Counted from the stretch's first letter, positions 45,525 to 54,131 are shown. The stretch: 64,000 nucleotides of DNA from Microcoleus vaginatus HSN003 (GCF_022701255.1 NZ_CP031705.1:2927501-2991500); one strand, 5' to 3'. The notes: generated by a model not told the origin, from the sequence alone. Numbers and translations: made by a program.

Positions 45525-46649
45525 TTAATACAGTTCATATTTGAGCAAAGTACACGGAATCGATCCATTAAAAACCGGAATTCGCCGCGATGTCCTGAGT
45601 CCCACCTTTTTACCCAACTCCTTATTTCCAGTCAAAATAAAGGCATTCCAACCTTTAAAACGATTCTTGAAAATATCCCCCAACATTTTGTACAAATCTC
45701 CCAATTCGCTAGCATCTCCCAGGCGCTCTCCGTAGGGAGGATTGCAAATCAGAACGCCTCTGTCTGCGGGGGCTTCCAACTGAGATAACTCGGTTTGAGC
45801 AAACTGAATCTTACCGGAAATACCAGCTTGCTGCGCGTTCGTGCGAGCTTGAGTTAACATATCGGAATCGCGATCGCACCCTGCAATCACCTCTTTAAGC
45901 TCCGGTAACTCACTATTTTCAGCTTCGGCCCACAATTTATCCCACAAAGGTTCGTCAAAATCCCGCCAAGTCATAAATCCAAACTTTTCTCGAAACAATC
46001 CCGGTGCAATATTCAAAGCCTTTAAACTCGCTTCCAAAGGCAAAGTTCCAGAACCGCACATCGGGTCTAAAAACGGCAAATCTGGCGTCCATTCTGCCAT
46101 CTCCAACAAAGCCGCCGCTAGGGTTTCTTTGAGGGGAGCAAGCCCCATCGCCGGTCGATATCCCCGGCGGTGCAAACTACCGCCAGAACTGTCTAAACTT
46201 AAAATAGCTCTATCTTGATGAATGTGAATGTTAATTAGCAAATCGGGATGCTCTACATCGACATTAGAACGCTTGTTAAATTGAAGGCGCTGTTGGTCGG
46301 CGATCGCATTTTTGACCTGCAAAGCTGTAAAGTGAGTGTGGTTCAAATTTTCGTTGCCACCGGTGCAGTTTACTGCTAAAGTATTTTCGGGATCTAAGTA
46401 TTCGTCCCAAGGGATTTTTTGCACTTCGCGGTAGAGCATATCCGAGTTGTAACACCGGAATTCGGCGATCGGCATTAGCACTCGAAAAATTGTTCTCGAC
46501 CACAGATTGACGCGGTACAACAAAGCGCGATCGCCCGCAAAGTAAACCCCAGTAAAATCTGGCTTGACATCCTGCGCCCCTAAACGTTCTAATTCTTGAG
46601 CGGCAATTGTTTCTAAACCGCGCGCAACTGTAGCAAAATATTGATTCAT
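45525..46649 (-). CDS. THUMP-domain rRNA methyltransferase (RlmL N-terminal/YpsC-like)
   Basis: A 374-residue SAM-dependent RNA methyltransferase. The N-terminal THUMP region covers about 50-160 (FATVARGLETIAAQELERLG, VDVEHPDLLINIHIH, SLHRRGYRPAMGLAPLKETLAAALLEMAEW). The catalytic domain has FLDPMCGSGTLPLEA and ICNPPYGERLGDA, the NPPY motif of N2-guanine methyltransferases. It corresponds to the first half of E. coli RlmL, which modifies 23S rRNA G2445. It starts 63 bp from the methyltransferase gene but is an ordinary housekeeping gene. Confidence 0.92.
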   Translation of the reverse strand: MNQYFATVARGLETIAAQELERLGAQDVKPDFTGVYFAGDRALLYRVNLWSRTIFRVLMPIAEFRCYNSDMLYREVQKIPWDEYLDPENTLAVNCTGGNENLNHTHFTALQVKNAIADQQRLQFNKRSNVDVEHPDLLINIHIHQDRAILSLDSSGGSLHRRGYRPAMGLAPLKETLAAALLEMAEWTPDLPFLDPMCGSGTLPLEASLKALNIAPGLFREKFGFMTWRDFDEPLWDKLWAEAENSELPELKEVIAGCDRDSDMLTQARTNAQQAGISGKIQFAQTELSQLEAPADRGVLICNPPYGERLGDASELGDLYKMLGDIFKNRFKGWNAFILTGNKELGKKVGLRTSRRIPVFNGSIPCTLLKYELY

Positions 46650-47113
46650 TTGTTAATGGTTAATGGTTAATGGTTAATTGTTATTTGTTAATTGTTAGTG
46701 GTTACTACTGACAACTGATAACTGACCGATCACCATAGTAGCTGGTTTTAATCCTAAGTCTCAAAAAAATAATCTACCTTAAGGCAGATGCCTCGGTTCG
46801 CCAATGCTTGTTTATTAAAAATAATATTCAACAAGCGATCGCATTTCCCGGCCTCTATTTATTTATAGCGCTGACTGCGAGAACACACACGCTAAACCTT
46901 AAAACTCTTAATTTAAAAGGACTTCAGCTCTCAGGCTCAACTTGATATCTCACTCTTGCAGATGAGTTTGCTTGTATATTATTGAAAATATTTATTAACT
47001 ACTTCACAATTTATTGACTTTATGCTAAGGTACTTAGAGCTTGAGATTGAACCCTCAACACAATTGTTAAGGAACATCTTAGCTAGATCGGTTTACTACA
47101 TTTGGAGACATTT
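46650..47113. other. 464-bp intergenic region upstream of the small-peptide gene
   Basis: It contains three TTAATGG heptamers (46653-46673) followed by degenerate TTGTTAATTG repeats. The rest, to 47100, is A+T-rich with no gene. TTGACT occurs at 47014 but has no matching -10. The long untranslated DNA before a 50-codon gene suggests room for regulation, but no binding site was identified. Confidence 0.45.
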
Positions 47114-47266
47114 ATGTCAAAGCAAATTGACGGATCGACTTTCAAACAATCCCGTGCCAGCAAAATTCAAGTTGAAGTCAAGGAAATTGCCAAGCAGGTA
47201 ACAGCTAAAAACATCTCTTCCCATCTGAATGTTGATGCTGATGGTGACGATGTTAGCAACGAATAA
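47114..47266 (+). CDS. 50-residue peptide, possible substrate of the adjacent JmjC oxygenase
   Basis: The frame runs from ATG at 47114 to TAA at 47264-47266. GGAGA lies 5 bp before the start. The N-terminal two-thirds is basic with a predicted helix (SKIQVEVKEIAKQVTAKN). The last 16 residues (SSHLNVDADGDDVSNE) are acidic and rich in Asp, Asn, Ser and one His. This division into a helical leader-like part and a polar end, together with the following oxygenase gene, resembles a ribosomally made, post-translationally modified peptide precursor. I recognise no precursor family, and there is no double-glycine cleavage site. It could also be a small regulator. Existence of the gene is likely; the role is inference. 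Confidence 0.65.
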   Translation: MSKQIDGSTFKQSRASKIQVEVKEIAKQVTAKNISSHLNVDADGDDVSNE

Positions 47267-47296
47267 TTAAAAGTCTTTTCTGTTAGACTTCGCATC

Positions 47297-47335
47297 CCCA
47301 AGCAAGAAGTAATAGATTGTACTCCTTGCTTGCGG
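47297..47335 (+). promoter_or_regulatory. Hairpin between the peptide gene and the oxygenase gene
   Basis: CCCCAAGCAAGAAGT (47297-47311) pairs with ACTCCTTGCTTGCGGG (47320-47335), nearly throughout and with one bulge. It starts 30 bp after the peptide stop and lacks a run of T residues. It could be an attenuator that lowers expression of the downstream enzyme or protects the peptide mRNA 3' end. Confidence 0.6.
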
Positions 47336-47408
47336 GATAATTATAGGGGCATTGCCTCGGAGAATTAATTTGTCCAATTTTTATTGATAAAAATTGTCAT
47401 AAAGAATT

Positions 47409-48557
47409 ATGCGATCGATCGCCAACCTATTGCAACCATACAATCTCAAAGAATTTTTAGACAACAATTGGACAACCAAAGCAGTTTTGATCCCCAGCGA
47501 AGGTAAGAAAAATTTTGCACACCTATTTTCCTGGGAAAAACTAAACTACATCCTCAACTTTCACCAACCAAGATATCCCGATATTCGCTTAGCAATAGGA
47601 GGAAAAGTCCTCGATGAAAGCGCCAATGAAAACATCATCAAATCCTGCCAAGCGGGAGCAACTTTAATTATCAATGAAGTACACAACCTAATTCCAGAAA
47701 TCGCTCACTTTGCTGCGGCAATCAAATCAGACTTAGGTTATGCAAATCAAGTAAATGCTTACTGTTCCTGGCCGGAAAAACAAGGATTTTCCTCCCACTA
47801 CGACACCCACGAAGTTTTTATATTGCAAGTAGATGGAATCAAGCAATGGTATGTATTTGAAGACACAATTAAGTATCCGCTGAAAGAGCAAAAATTCTCA
47901 TCTTTTCCACCCCCAGAAACCGAAGCATATTTAAGCTGTATTTTACATCCAGGGGATGTGCTTTACATACCGCGCGGACATTGGCATTATGCAGTTGCTT
48001 GCGAAGAACCCTCGCTGCATTTAACATTAGGAATACATTGCAAAACCGGAATTGACTTTTTAGAATGGTTGGTTAGCGAATTGCGCGAACAATCTGATTG
48101 GCGCAAAAGTTTACCGCTACGAACAAACGCAGATTCGATCAATGCAAATGTCAACAGTTTAATTGCTGAATTGCACCGCTACGCAAACAGTAAAAATCTT
48201 GCAGATGAGTATAGCAGTTATCTCGACAGTTTAGGAAAACCTGTGGCCAAATATTCTTTGCCTCATCAAGCAGGATTCAATATTTTTCCCTATGGTGTGC
48301 AAACCAAGTTTAAAATTCCCAAGTTTCAGCGGGAGAGAATTCAGGAACTATCTGATGGTGGCGGATACAAAATAGTTGTTGCAGGTAAAGAAGTATCCCT
48401 GAGAGGAGTCACAGCTAAATTTATGGACAATTTATTTAGTACGGAGTTTTTTACTGGGGAAGATGTTATGGATTGGTTGCCGGATTATGATTGGGAAATA
48501 GATGTAGTGCCACTTTTGTCAAAGCTGGTAGTTGAAGGAATTATTTTTGTTGGTTAA
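47409..48557 (+). CDS. JmjC/cupin-type 2-oxoglutarate-dependent oxygenase
   Basis: A 382-residue protein of the JmjC-like cupin_4 family (PF08007), which includes bacterial and human ribosomal protein hydroxylases. The iron-binding triad is visible: H130-Y-D132 in FSSHYDTHEVFILQ and H193 in YIPRGHWHYAVA. Following the first pair is GIKQWYVFED, typical for the fold. The C-terminal 120 residues form a winged-helix-like region (GVTAKFMDNLFSTEFFTGEDV). It would hydroxylate a side chain in a protein or peptide. Its neighbours are a 50-codon peptide gene 142 bp upstream and a sucrase/ferredoxin-like gene 75 bp downstream, both on the same strand. It could equally act on a ribosomal protein. Confidence 0.85.
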   Translation: MRSIANLLQPYNLKEFLDNNWTTKAVLIPSEGKKNFAHLFSWEKLNYILNFHQPRYPDIRLAIGGKVLDESANENIIKSCQAGATLIINEVHNLIPEIAHFAAAIKSDLGYANQVNAYCSWPEKQGFSSHYDTHEVFILQVDGIKQWYVFEDTIKYPLKEQKFSSFPPPETEAYLSCILHPGDVLYIPRGHWHYAVACEEPSLHLTLGIHCKTGIDFLEWLVSELREQSDWRKSLPLRTNADSINANVNSLIAELHRYANSKNLADEYSSYLDSLGKPVAKYSLPHQAGFNIFPYGVQTKFKIPKFQRERIQELSDGGGYKIVVAGKEVSLRGVTAKFMDNLFSTEFFTGEDVMDWLPDYDWEIDVVPLLSKLVVEGIIFVG

Positions 48558-48632
48558 CACTGGAGAAGAACAGGAGTTCTTATAAATGGGTTGTAAAAAG
48601 AGCAATTTCTGACACATACAATGAGTTAAACA

Positions 48633-49658
48633 ATGATGGATAAGTTTTTTTGTGCTGATGCTTCTAAATGCGTTAAAGAGGATATTATTGGCAGCGGTAG
48701 TAATTACCAAACCTATATATTAATTGAATGTTGTTTACCTTGGGAAGCTGAAGCGTTTAATTCTAAACAAATTTCCCAAAATCTCAAGGATTTGGTAGAG
48801 GAAGTAGAACATTCAAAACAGAAAATCCGATTTTTATTGATAAATAACGACCGAACCAAATGTTCAAATCAGCGCAAAGTTGTGATTTATGAGAATAAAG
48901 ATCGGGAACTTTTTGGCGGTTACGAAAAGCATGAATTTAATGTAGATAGTTTTGAGAAAATAGCGGGAATTATCAAAAGGTATTTAGCTGGAGAAGTCCC
49001 TGGTTGCGAAACCGAAAACCAGCAAACTAGAGATATTTTGGTTTGCACTCACGGCAGTCACGATATGTGTTGTGCGAGATACGGCAATCCTTTTTATTCC
49101 CAAGCAACTGCTTTAGCTTCGGAGTTAGAATTGAATGATGTTCGCGTTTGGAGAGCCAGTCACTTTGGCGGACACCGCTTTGCACCGACTGCGATCGATT
49201 TGCCTGATGGCAGATATTACGGAAATCTCGATCGCGCGTCGTTCCAATCAATTTTAACGCGAACTGGCGATATCGAATGCTTGAATAAAGTTTATCGTGG
49301 TTGGGGAATTTTGCCAAATCCTATCCAAGTTTTGGAAAGAGAATTGATCGTGCTTTACGGGTGGGATTGGTTTAACTACAAAGTCGCCAGCAAAATTCTC
49401 GATTTAGACACAGAAAATGATGCTTTTTTAGCTGAAATTACCTTTGAAAAAGCCGACGTTACGTACACTTATCGTGCCGATTTGGTAAAAGATGAAACAA
49501 AAACTGTTCGACTCAAAGGTTCCTGTGGTGCTAAAAAAGAGTCAGAATTTGTCAAATATTCGGTAGAAAATCTCCATTTTTCCTCCACCAAAAAAGACGA
49601 GTTAAAGTTGGCAATCTCTCCTTCAGTTTCCCTGCCAAAATTGGTCGAGACTACGTGA
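48633..49658 (+). CDS. Sucrase/ferredoxin-like (thioredoxin-fold 2Fe-2S) protein
   Basis: A 341-residue protein of the sucrase/ferredoxin-like family (PF06999). Cysteine-containing motifs are FFCADASKC (C7, C13), ECCLPWEAEA, and ILVCTHGSHDMCCARYGNPF, followed by VWRASHFGGHRFAPT and LPDGRYYGNL, all typical. The central part resembles thioredoxin-like 2Fe-2S ferredoxins, so it may carry electrons. The start is ATGATG; either methionine is possible. It lies 75 bp after the JmjC gene on the same strand. A role as reductant for the oxygenase system is a conjecture. Confidence 0.85.
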   Translation: MMDKFFCADASKCVKEDIIGSGSNYQTYILIECCLPWEAEAFNSKQISQNLKDLVEEVEHSKQKIRFLLINNDRTKCSNQRKVVIYENKDRELFGGYEKHEFNVDSFEKIAGIIKRYLAGEVPGCETENQQTRDILVCTHGSHDMCCARYGNPFYSQATALASELELNDVRVWRASHFGGHRFAPTAIDLPDGRYYGNLDRASFQSILTRTGDIECLNKVYRGWGILPNPIQVLERELIVLYGWDWFNYKVASKILDLDTENDAFLAEITFEKADVTYTYRADLVKDETKTVRLKGSCGAKKESEFVKYSVENLHFSSTKKDELKLAISPSVSLPKLVETT

Positions 49659-49753
49659 TCTGCTGTCCCGCATCTAAATTATTCTTTTTTGCGGGCGGGA
49701 CACCTCACAAGAATTTTATCCAACTTGAGTGTAAAATTTAAATTGACCGATGA

Positions 49754-50188
49754 TTAAATTTCTAACTGCATAAATATGTGCGAGATTCCCAGGTACTCAA
49801 AGGGATTTTTTTGTTCGGAAAATCCGAGTTTTTGGTAAAATTTAATGGCATTAAGGCGAGACATAAGTCTCAAAGTTTTGAGATTTTTTTGCTGAGCTTT
49901 TGCTATTAAATTTTTAATCAATTTAGTGCCAATTCCCTGATTTTGAAATTCAGGAAGGACGGCAACGTAGCTGATGCTTCCTAATTTTGGGGATAATTCT
50001 CGCAGTCGGGCTGAACCAATGATTTTGCGATCGCACATGGCAATTAAATGCAAAGCACCATCTTCGTGATTATCCCTTTCGCTACCAATCTCCATTCCTA
50101 GAGGCGATCGCAAAACCAGCCACCGCTGGTAAAACATCTCTTCTAATTCTTGTTGATTTTTAACGGGATGTATATCTACTTGAGGCAT
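49754..50188 (-). CDS. GNAT family N-acetyltransferase
   Basis: A 144-residue acetyltransferase with the acetyl-CoA loop VLPEFQNQGIGTKLIKNLI (about 76-94), the preceding strand GSISYVAV, and LNAIKFYQKLGFSEQ. The N-terminus FYQRWLVLRSPLGM resembles the ElaA/YjcF-like group. The substrate is unknown. It is convergent with the sucrase/ferredoxin gene and separated from the tldE gene by an inverted repeat. Confidence 0.88.
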   Translation of the reverse strand: MPQVDIHPVKNQQELEEMFYQRWLVLRSPLGMEIGSERDNHEDGALHLIAMCDRKIIGSARLRELSPKLGSISYVAVLPEFQNQGIGTKLIKNLIAKAQQKNLKTLRLMSRLNAIKFYQKLGFSEQKNPFEYLGISHIFMQLEI

Positions 50189-50289
50189 TTTTGGATTAGA
50201 TTAATGTTGTATTTATAAGAGGAAAGAATGAGGGCGGGTTTACCATATAATTGGTTTTAGGTCAAGATAGTTGGTAAAATCCACCCCTT

Positions 50290-50353
50290 GTATGGTGCGT
50301 CGCTACCAGATTTTCGATTTTAATTACAGATTGTTTATGGCGACGCACCATAC
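50290..50353. repeat. Inverted repeat GTATGGTGCGTCGC
   Basis: Perfect 14-bp arms: GTATGGTGCGTCGC (50290-50303) and GCGACGCACCATAC (50340-50353), with a 36-nt A+T-rich interior. It lies just after the tldE stop codon (transcribed leftward) and may be a small non-autonomous element or a terminator. Confidence 0.65.
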
Positions 50354-50368
50354 GGTATAATCTGCGAG

Positions 50369-51715
50369 TTACAAACTGTCCGTAATACTGGTGAAATTAA
50401 AAGCTTTCACGCGCACTCCGGGCACAACACTACCCCCGTAACGCTTCACCGCACTAACTGCATCCACATCGCGCAACATATCAGGTAAAACTTGATTGAA
50501 ACGCAGGTTTTTAATGGGATAAGCAATTTTGCCATCCTCAATCCAAAAAGTACCGTCGCGAGTCATCCCCGTTACTTCCAATGTTTTCGGATTAACGTAG
50601 CGCACGTACCAAGCTCGACTGACGAAAATCCCTCGCTCGGTTTGAGCAATTAAATCTGCTAAACTTTGGTCGGAACCTGTCATTACGATCGGGTAATAAG
50701 CACCTTTTGCCTCTTTGCCTTTTTGTGCGGCCCAGTAGCGGGAATAAGACAAACTTTGAGGGACGCCATCTTTGATGATTTCCAAATAGTTATTGCTCAA
50801 TCCGTCGCCGAAAAAAGTATTCGATCGCAGCAAAGGATGAGCCGGATCGCGCTGCACTTGCACTAACGGGCTAAAAAGTTGTTCCCCCGCGCGGTTTCCC
50901 GCTGGTTTTCCCTCTACATCGGCGATCGACATAAACGATCGCCCCTCATCCGCCGCCCTCGCATCCAGCCCCCAAATCACCCACGGTAGCAAGCCCGCAA
51001 AAGCAGCGCCGTCAAGGATTACCGGATAAACGCCCGGAGTGATGGGGCGCGGGTTGCGGGATGCCATCGCCCGATCGAGCACTTGTTCTGCTAATTGGGC
51101 GATCGGCAATTCGTTGATACTCCAAGCAGTGCTCTGAGCCCAACTAGAACCGTCTTCAATGCGAGCAGTAAAGCTGAAATCCGCCTCTGTAGACTGGTTA
51201 CAGGCGCGGAGTCCGGTTGACGAGGCGATCGCGTACAGCGACGCCTCAGTGCTCAAAGTGCCCGAACCATGAGCGCCCCCCTGGGAGGATCTCGCGCACG
51301 CTTGCTGCACCATTTCTGCCCGCGCTAGAGGCGATATAGTTGCGGTTGCTGCGTCGAATGCGGGCGATCGCAAATCGTAGGTTTGAGGCGGCAGCAGCGG
51401 CATCCATTCGGGGTCTGCCGGCGCAATTATGGCCAATTCTTCCGATCGCTTGACTGCGGAGGCGATCGCATCTTCATCAAATTCTGTAACAGCAGCAGAG
51501 GCGCTTTTATTGCCAAAATAGCTAGTAATGCTCAGGCTAAATACAGTTTTGCTAATATTTTGACTGATTTGATTTTCCGAGAAGCGGGAAAGAGATTCTT
51601 CGCCAGTAGAGAGACTGACAAATACTTCTTCTGCTTTGGATAGTTTGACTGCTTTTTCTACTACAGATAAGGCTTGGTCTTCACTTAAACTTGCGGGCGA
51701 TGTTGTTACGAGCAT
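50369..51715 (-). CDS. tldE: TldE/PmbA-type subunit of the TldD-TldE metalloprotease
   Basis: A 448-residue protein of the TldD/PmbA family without the HExxxH zinc site, hence the non-catalytic TldE partner. Landmarks: GEESLSRFSENQISQN near the N-terminus, GVYPVILDGAAFAGLLPW in the middle, and VTGMTRDGTFWIEDGKI with NLRFNQVLPDMLRDV near the end. TldD-TldE degrades unfolded peptides and removes leader peptides from modified peptides such as microcin B17. It lies downstream of tldD in one operon, but two small genes are placed between them. Confidence 0.92.
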   Translation of the reverse strand: MLVTTSPASLSEDQALSVVEKAVKLSKAEEVFVSLSTGEESLSRFSENQISQNISKTVFSLSITSYFGNKSASAAVTEFDEDAIASAVKRSEELAIIAPADPEWMPLLPPQTYDLRSPAFDAATATISPLARAEMVQQACARSSQGGAHGSGTLSTEASLYAIASSTGLRACNQSTEADFSFTARIEDGSSWAQSTAWSINELPIAQLAEQVLDRAMASRNPRPITPGVYPVILDGAAFAGLLPWVIWGLDARAADEGRSFMSIADVEGKPAGNRAGEQLFSPLVQVQRDPAHPLLRSNTFFGDGLSNNYLEIIKDGVPQSLSYSRYWAAQKGKEAKGAYYPIVMTGSDQSLADLIAQTERGIFVSRAWYVRYVNPKTLEVTGMTRDGTFWIEDGKIAYPIKNLRFNQVLPDMLRDVDAVSAVKRYGGSVVPGVRVKAFNFTSITDSL

Positions 51716-51768
51716 AAGCTAAAATCCCGGAAAATTTGTTGTATTTGAAAATAGGTTTAGCCGCAATA

Positions 51769-52026
51769 CTACGGTGAATTTGCCTGTACTAAAGAGCGTA
51801 CTGCTAACACTTCATCTGCTCGCAGAGGTTCCACATCTGAAGGAGAAACAGCCACAACTAAAATCGATTCTCCTAAAGCATTAAATATTTCTAGAACGCA
51901 GCCATCATCTTCGCCTTCCCTTGGAGGAGGTACGCGATCGACTAGCATGGCTACATCACCTTTTTGTAGCTGATATAGCGGCATATCCCGACACAATGCT
52001 ACACGCTGGTAAAGTTCAAGTTTCAC
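51769..52026 (-). CDS. DUF4926-like small protein
   Basis: An 85-residue protein; its start is set at GTG (52024-52026), because AAAGGAG lies 7 bp before it and the product then begins MKLELYQRVALCRD. Landmarks LQKGDVAMLVDRVPPP, CVLEIFNALGES and LRADEVLAVR fit the DUF4926 pattern. The first 11 bp overlap the end of the upstream DUF6883-like gene. Such pairs recur in cyanobacteria and could be toxin-antitoxin-like, but no activity is known to me. Confidence 0.75.
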   Translation of the reverse strand: MKLELYQRVALCRDMPLYQLQKGDVAMLVDRVPPPREGEDDGCVLEIFNALGESILVVAVSPSDVEPLRADEVLAVRSLVQANSP

Positions 52027-52357
52027 GTCGAGACTCCTTTTTGGGTTTGAGAGTAATAAAATGAAAACTTCCGTCAATTTGCCACTGCAACCAAATTGTA
52101 ACAACTGCTAAATTACGTCCATTAGCCCCTGGCAACTCACCTTCGGCGCGAAAGAACTTTCCGAATTCATTAGCACCATTTTCTACTGCCTCAGCCGACG
52201 CTATCAAAAACTGGATAGCTGCTAACAAAGCTTCTGGGTTATCTTGACTAAAACCCCCTTGAGCGAGAAATTTTGACTTGTCATCTTGTGCTTTGGGAAC
52301 AAGTAAATAGCGCGTCAACTTTGCTTCGGCTATGATAGCATCCGCTGGAATTTTCAC
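52016..52357 (-). CDS. DUF6883-like small protein
   Basis: A 113-residue protein starting MKIPADAIIAEAKLTRYLLVP and continuing with DDKSKFLAQGGFSQDN, which matches the DUF6883 pattern as I remember it. The middle is alanine-rich (LLAAIQFLIASAEAV) and the end basic (ITLKPKKESRRET). It overlaps the DUF4926-like gene by 11 bp and starts 20 bp after the tldD stop, so it must be co-transcribed with tldD. Confidence 0.7.
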   Translation of the reverse strand: MKIPADAIIAEAKLTRYLLVPKAQDDKSKFLAQGGFSQDNPEALLAAIQFLIASAEAVENGANEFGKFFRAEGELPGANGRNLAVVTIWLQWQIDGSFHFITLKPKKESRRET

Positions 52358-52377
52358 ATTAAAAACCTACAATCTAA

Positions 52378-53865
52378 TTAAGAATTTCCCCCAAGTTGAA
52401 TATCCCTCACTCGCACCGGCACACAAGCGTGAGTCATTTGAGCAACCTGCATCGGCTCGCCCTTTCCGCATATATTAGTACCGCACTGAACCAGCTCCGA
52501 AGCCGGCCCGATCGCATCTATTTGATTCCAGAAATCAGTAGTCATCGCCTGATAAGTTACATCCTTCAACATACCGACAACTTTACCTTTTTCCACCTTC
52601 CAAAAAGCATCGCCGCCGAATTGAAAATTGCGTCGCTGCTGGTCGATCGAATAACTACCCACACCGTCGATTAAAATCCCGTCTTCCGTATCAGCAATCA
52701 TCTCTGCCAAAGTAGCAGTATGGCTGCCGCCCTCCGGGCCCGGTTCCAATCCCAAATTGGGAATTCTCACCATCGGCACGCTCGACCAACTGTCAGCGTA
52801 AGCAGAACCGTTGCTGCTAGCACGTCCGAGGCGATAAGCCGTCTCTCTGTCAGTGAGATAATCAACTAAAATCCCATCCTTGACAACGTACCAATCTTGT
52901 GATTTTACGCCCTCATCATCGTAACCCATTGTACCGCGGCCACCTGGTTGAGTGCGATCGCACTTAAAATTCACCCACGGTGCAGCGTATTGCAGTTTAT
53001 TTAAATTATCAGTAGTAGCAAAGCTCGTGCCAGCAAAATTAGATTCGTAGCCGTAAACCCGGTCTAATTCAGTTGGATGTCCTACAGATTCGTGGATTGT
53101 CAAATACAAATTTGTCGGCTTAAGAATCAGGGATTTGCAAATACCAGCCGGGATTTTGGGAGCGTACACTTTCTCAATAGCTTCAGCGGCAACTCTTTCG
53201 ACTTGACTCAACAAATCATCGGGATTAATATGTTCGTAACCGATATTCATCGGGGGGCGTTCGTAACTGCGGTTTTGGGCATCGCCCCCCGCAATTGCCG
53301 TACAGCCAAAACCCGGATAGCTGCGGTAGATTGTTTGTTCGATTAGCGAGCCTTCTGTAGAAGCAAAAACCTTGTCTTCGCGGCTTGACTGCAAAAAAGA
53401 AGAAGCTTTTTTGATGCCTTGTGCGCCGTGTGCTAGTAGCTTCTCGTTGATAGTTAGCAGCAGTTCCGCTTTCTCAGCAACGGGTACAGAAAAAGGGTCA
53501 ATGGCGATCGGAGTTACATAGGTATCGACATATTTTTCGACTGGTACTAACCGCACCGGTTCCTTCTGAGTTAAGCGGCTGCCTTTAGCGATTTCTACAG
53601 CCAAAGCGACTATTCTTGCAACCTCTGCCGGTGTTTTGCTGTGACTGGCGGCAAACCCCCAAGCGCCGTCTAGAAGCACTCGCACGCCAAAACCCGAACT
53701 TACATTATCTGACAGTTGACTTAAAGATCGATCGCGCGCGTAAAGATTCTGCCTTCGGTAACTGCAAAAACGCACATCACCGTACTCGCAACCTGTTTTC
53801 CGAATCAAATCTACAGCCAAATTTGCTAACGAGTTAGCAGAGATTTTTGCAGTTAATTGCACCAT
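52378..53865 (-). CDS. tldD: TldD-type catalytic subunit of the TldD-TldE metalloprotease
   Basis: A 495-residue protein with the zinc-binding motif HESVGH in LTIHESVGHPTELDR (near residue 255), which identifies the catalytic subunit. Other landmarks are the N-terminal GDVRFCSYRRQNLYARD, GAWGFAASHS, GRGTMGYDDEGVKSQDWYVVKDG and, near the end, ATDFWNQIDAIGPAS and VQCGTNICGKGEPMQ. It acts with TldE on unfolded or modified peptides. It is the first gene of a four-gene unit tldD-DUF6883-DUF4926-tldE. Confidence 0.94.
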   Translation of the reverse strand: MVQLTAKISANSLANLAVDLIRKTGCEYGDVRFCSYRRQNLYARDRSLSQLSDNVSSGFGVRVLLDGAWGFAASHSKTPAEVARIVALAVEIAKGSRLTQKEPVRLVPVEKYVDTYVTPIAIDPFSVPVAEKAELLLTINEKLLAHGAQGIKKASSFLQSSREDKVFASTEGSLIEQTIYRSYPGFGCTAIAGGDAQNRSYERPPMNIGYEHINPDDLLSQVERVAAEAIEKVYAPKIPAGICKSLILKPTNLYLTIHESVGHPTELDRVYGYESNFAGTSFATTDNLNKLQYAAPWVNFKCDRTQPGGRGTMGYDDEGVKSQDWYVVKDGILVDYLTDRETAYRLGRASSNGSAYADSWSSVPMVRIPNLGLEPGPEGGSHTATLAEMIADTEDGILIDGVGSYSIDQQRRNFQFGGDAFWKVEKGKVVGMLKDVTYQAMTTDFWNQIDAIGPASELVQCGTNICGKGEPMQVAQMTHACVPVRVRDIQLGGNS

Positions 53866-53925
53866 AGTTATTCGTCATTCGTCGTTAGTTGTTAATTATT
53901 ATAGCGCTTTTTAATTATTTGAACC

Positions 53926-54118
53926 ATTTTCAACAAGCCTTCTAGGGGCGGGCAGGATGCCCACCCCACAATAAATTCACTCTTTGTGGAACAGGCATCT
54001 TGCCTGTTCTTAAAAATAGTACAAAATGTGAGTTTAATCGCGAGCAGGATACCCACCCCACAATAAATTCACTCTTTGTGGAACAGGCATCTTGCCTGTT
54101 GTTTATCATTGGGCAATA
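53926..54118. mobile_element. Composite MITE-like element, family B copy 4, with internal duplication
   Basis: It fills most of the 266-bp gap between tldD and the aminotransferase gene. The core of 57 bp beginning GCAGGATGCCCACCCCACAA occurs twice, at 53952-54008 and 54044-54100, with a single mismatch. The outer ends (TTATTTGAACCATTTTC, and the complement of GAGATATTGCCCAATG) are degenerate versions of the family-B ends. The same core is found at 14243, 16953 and, inverted, at 32382. Confidence 0.65.
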
Positions 54119-54131
54119 TCTCAGTTAAATA

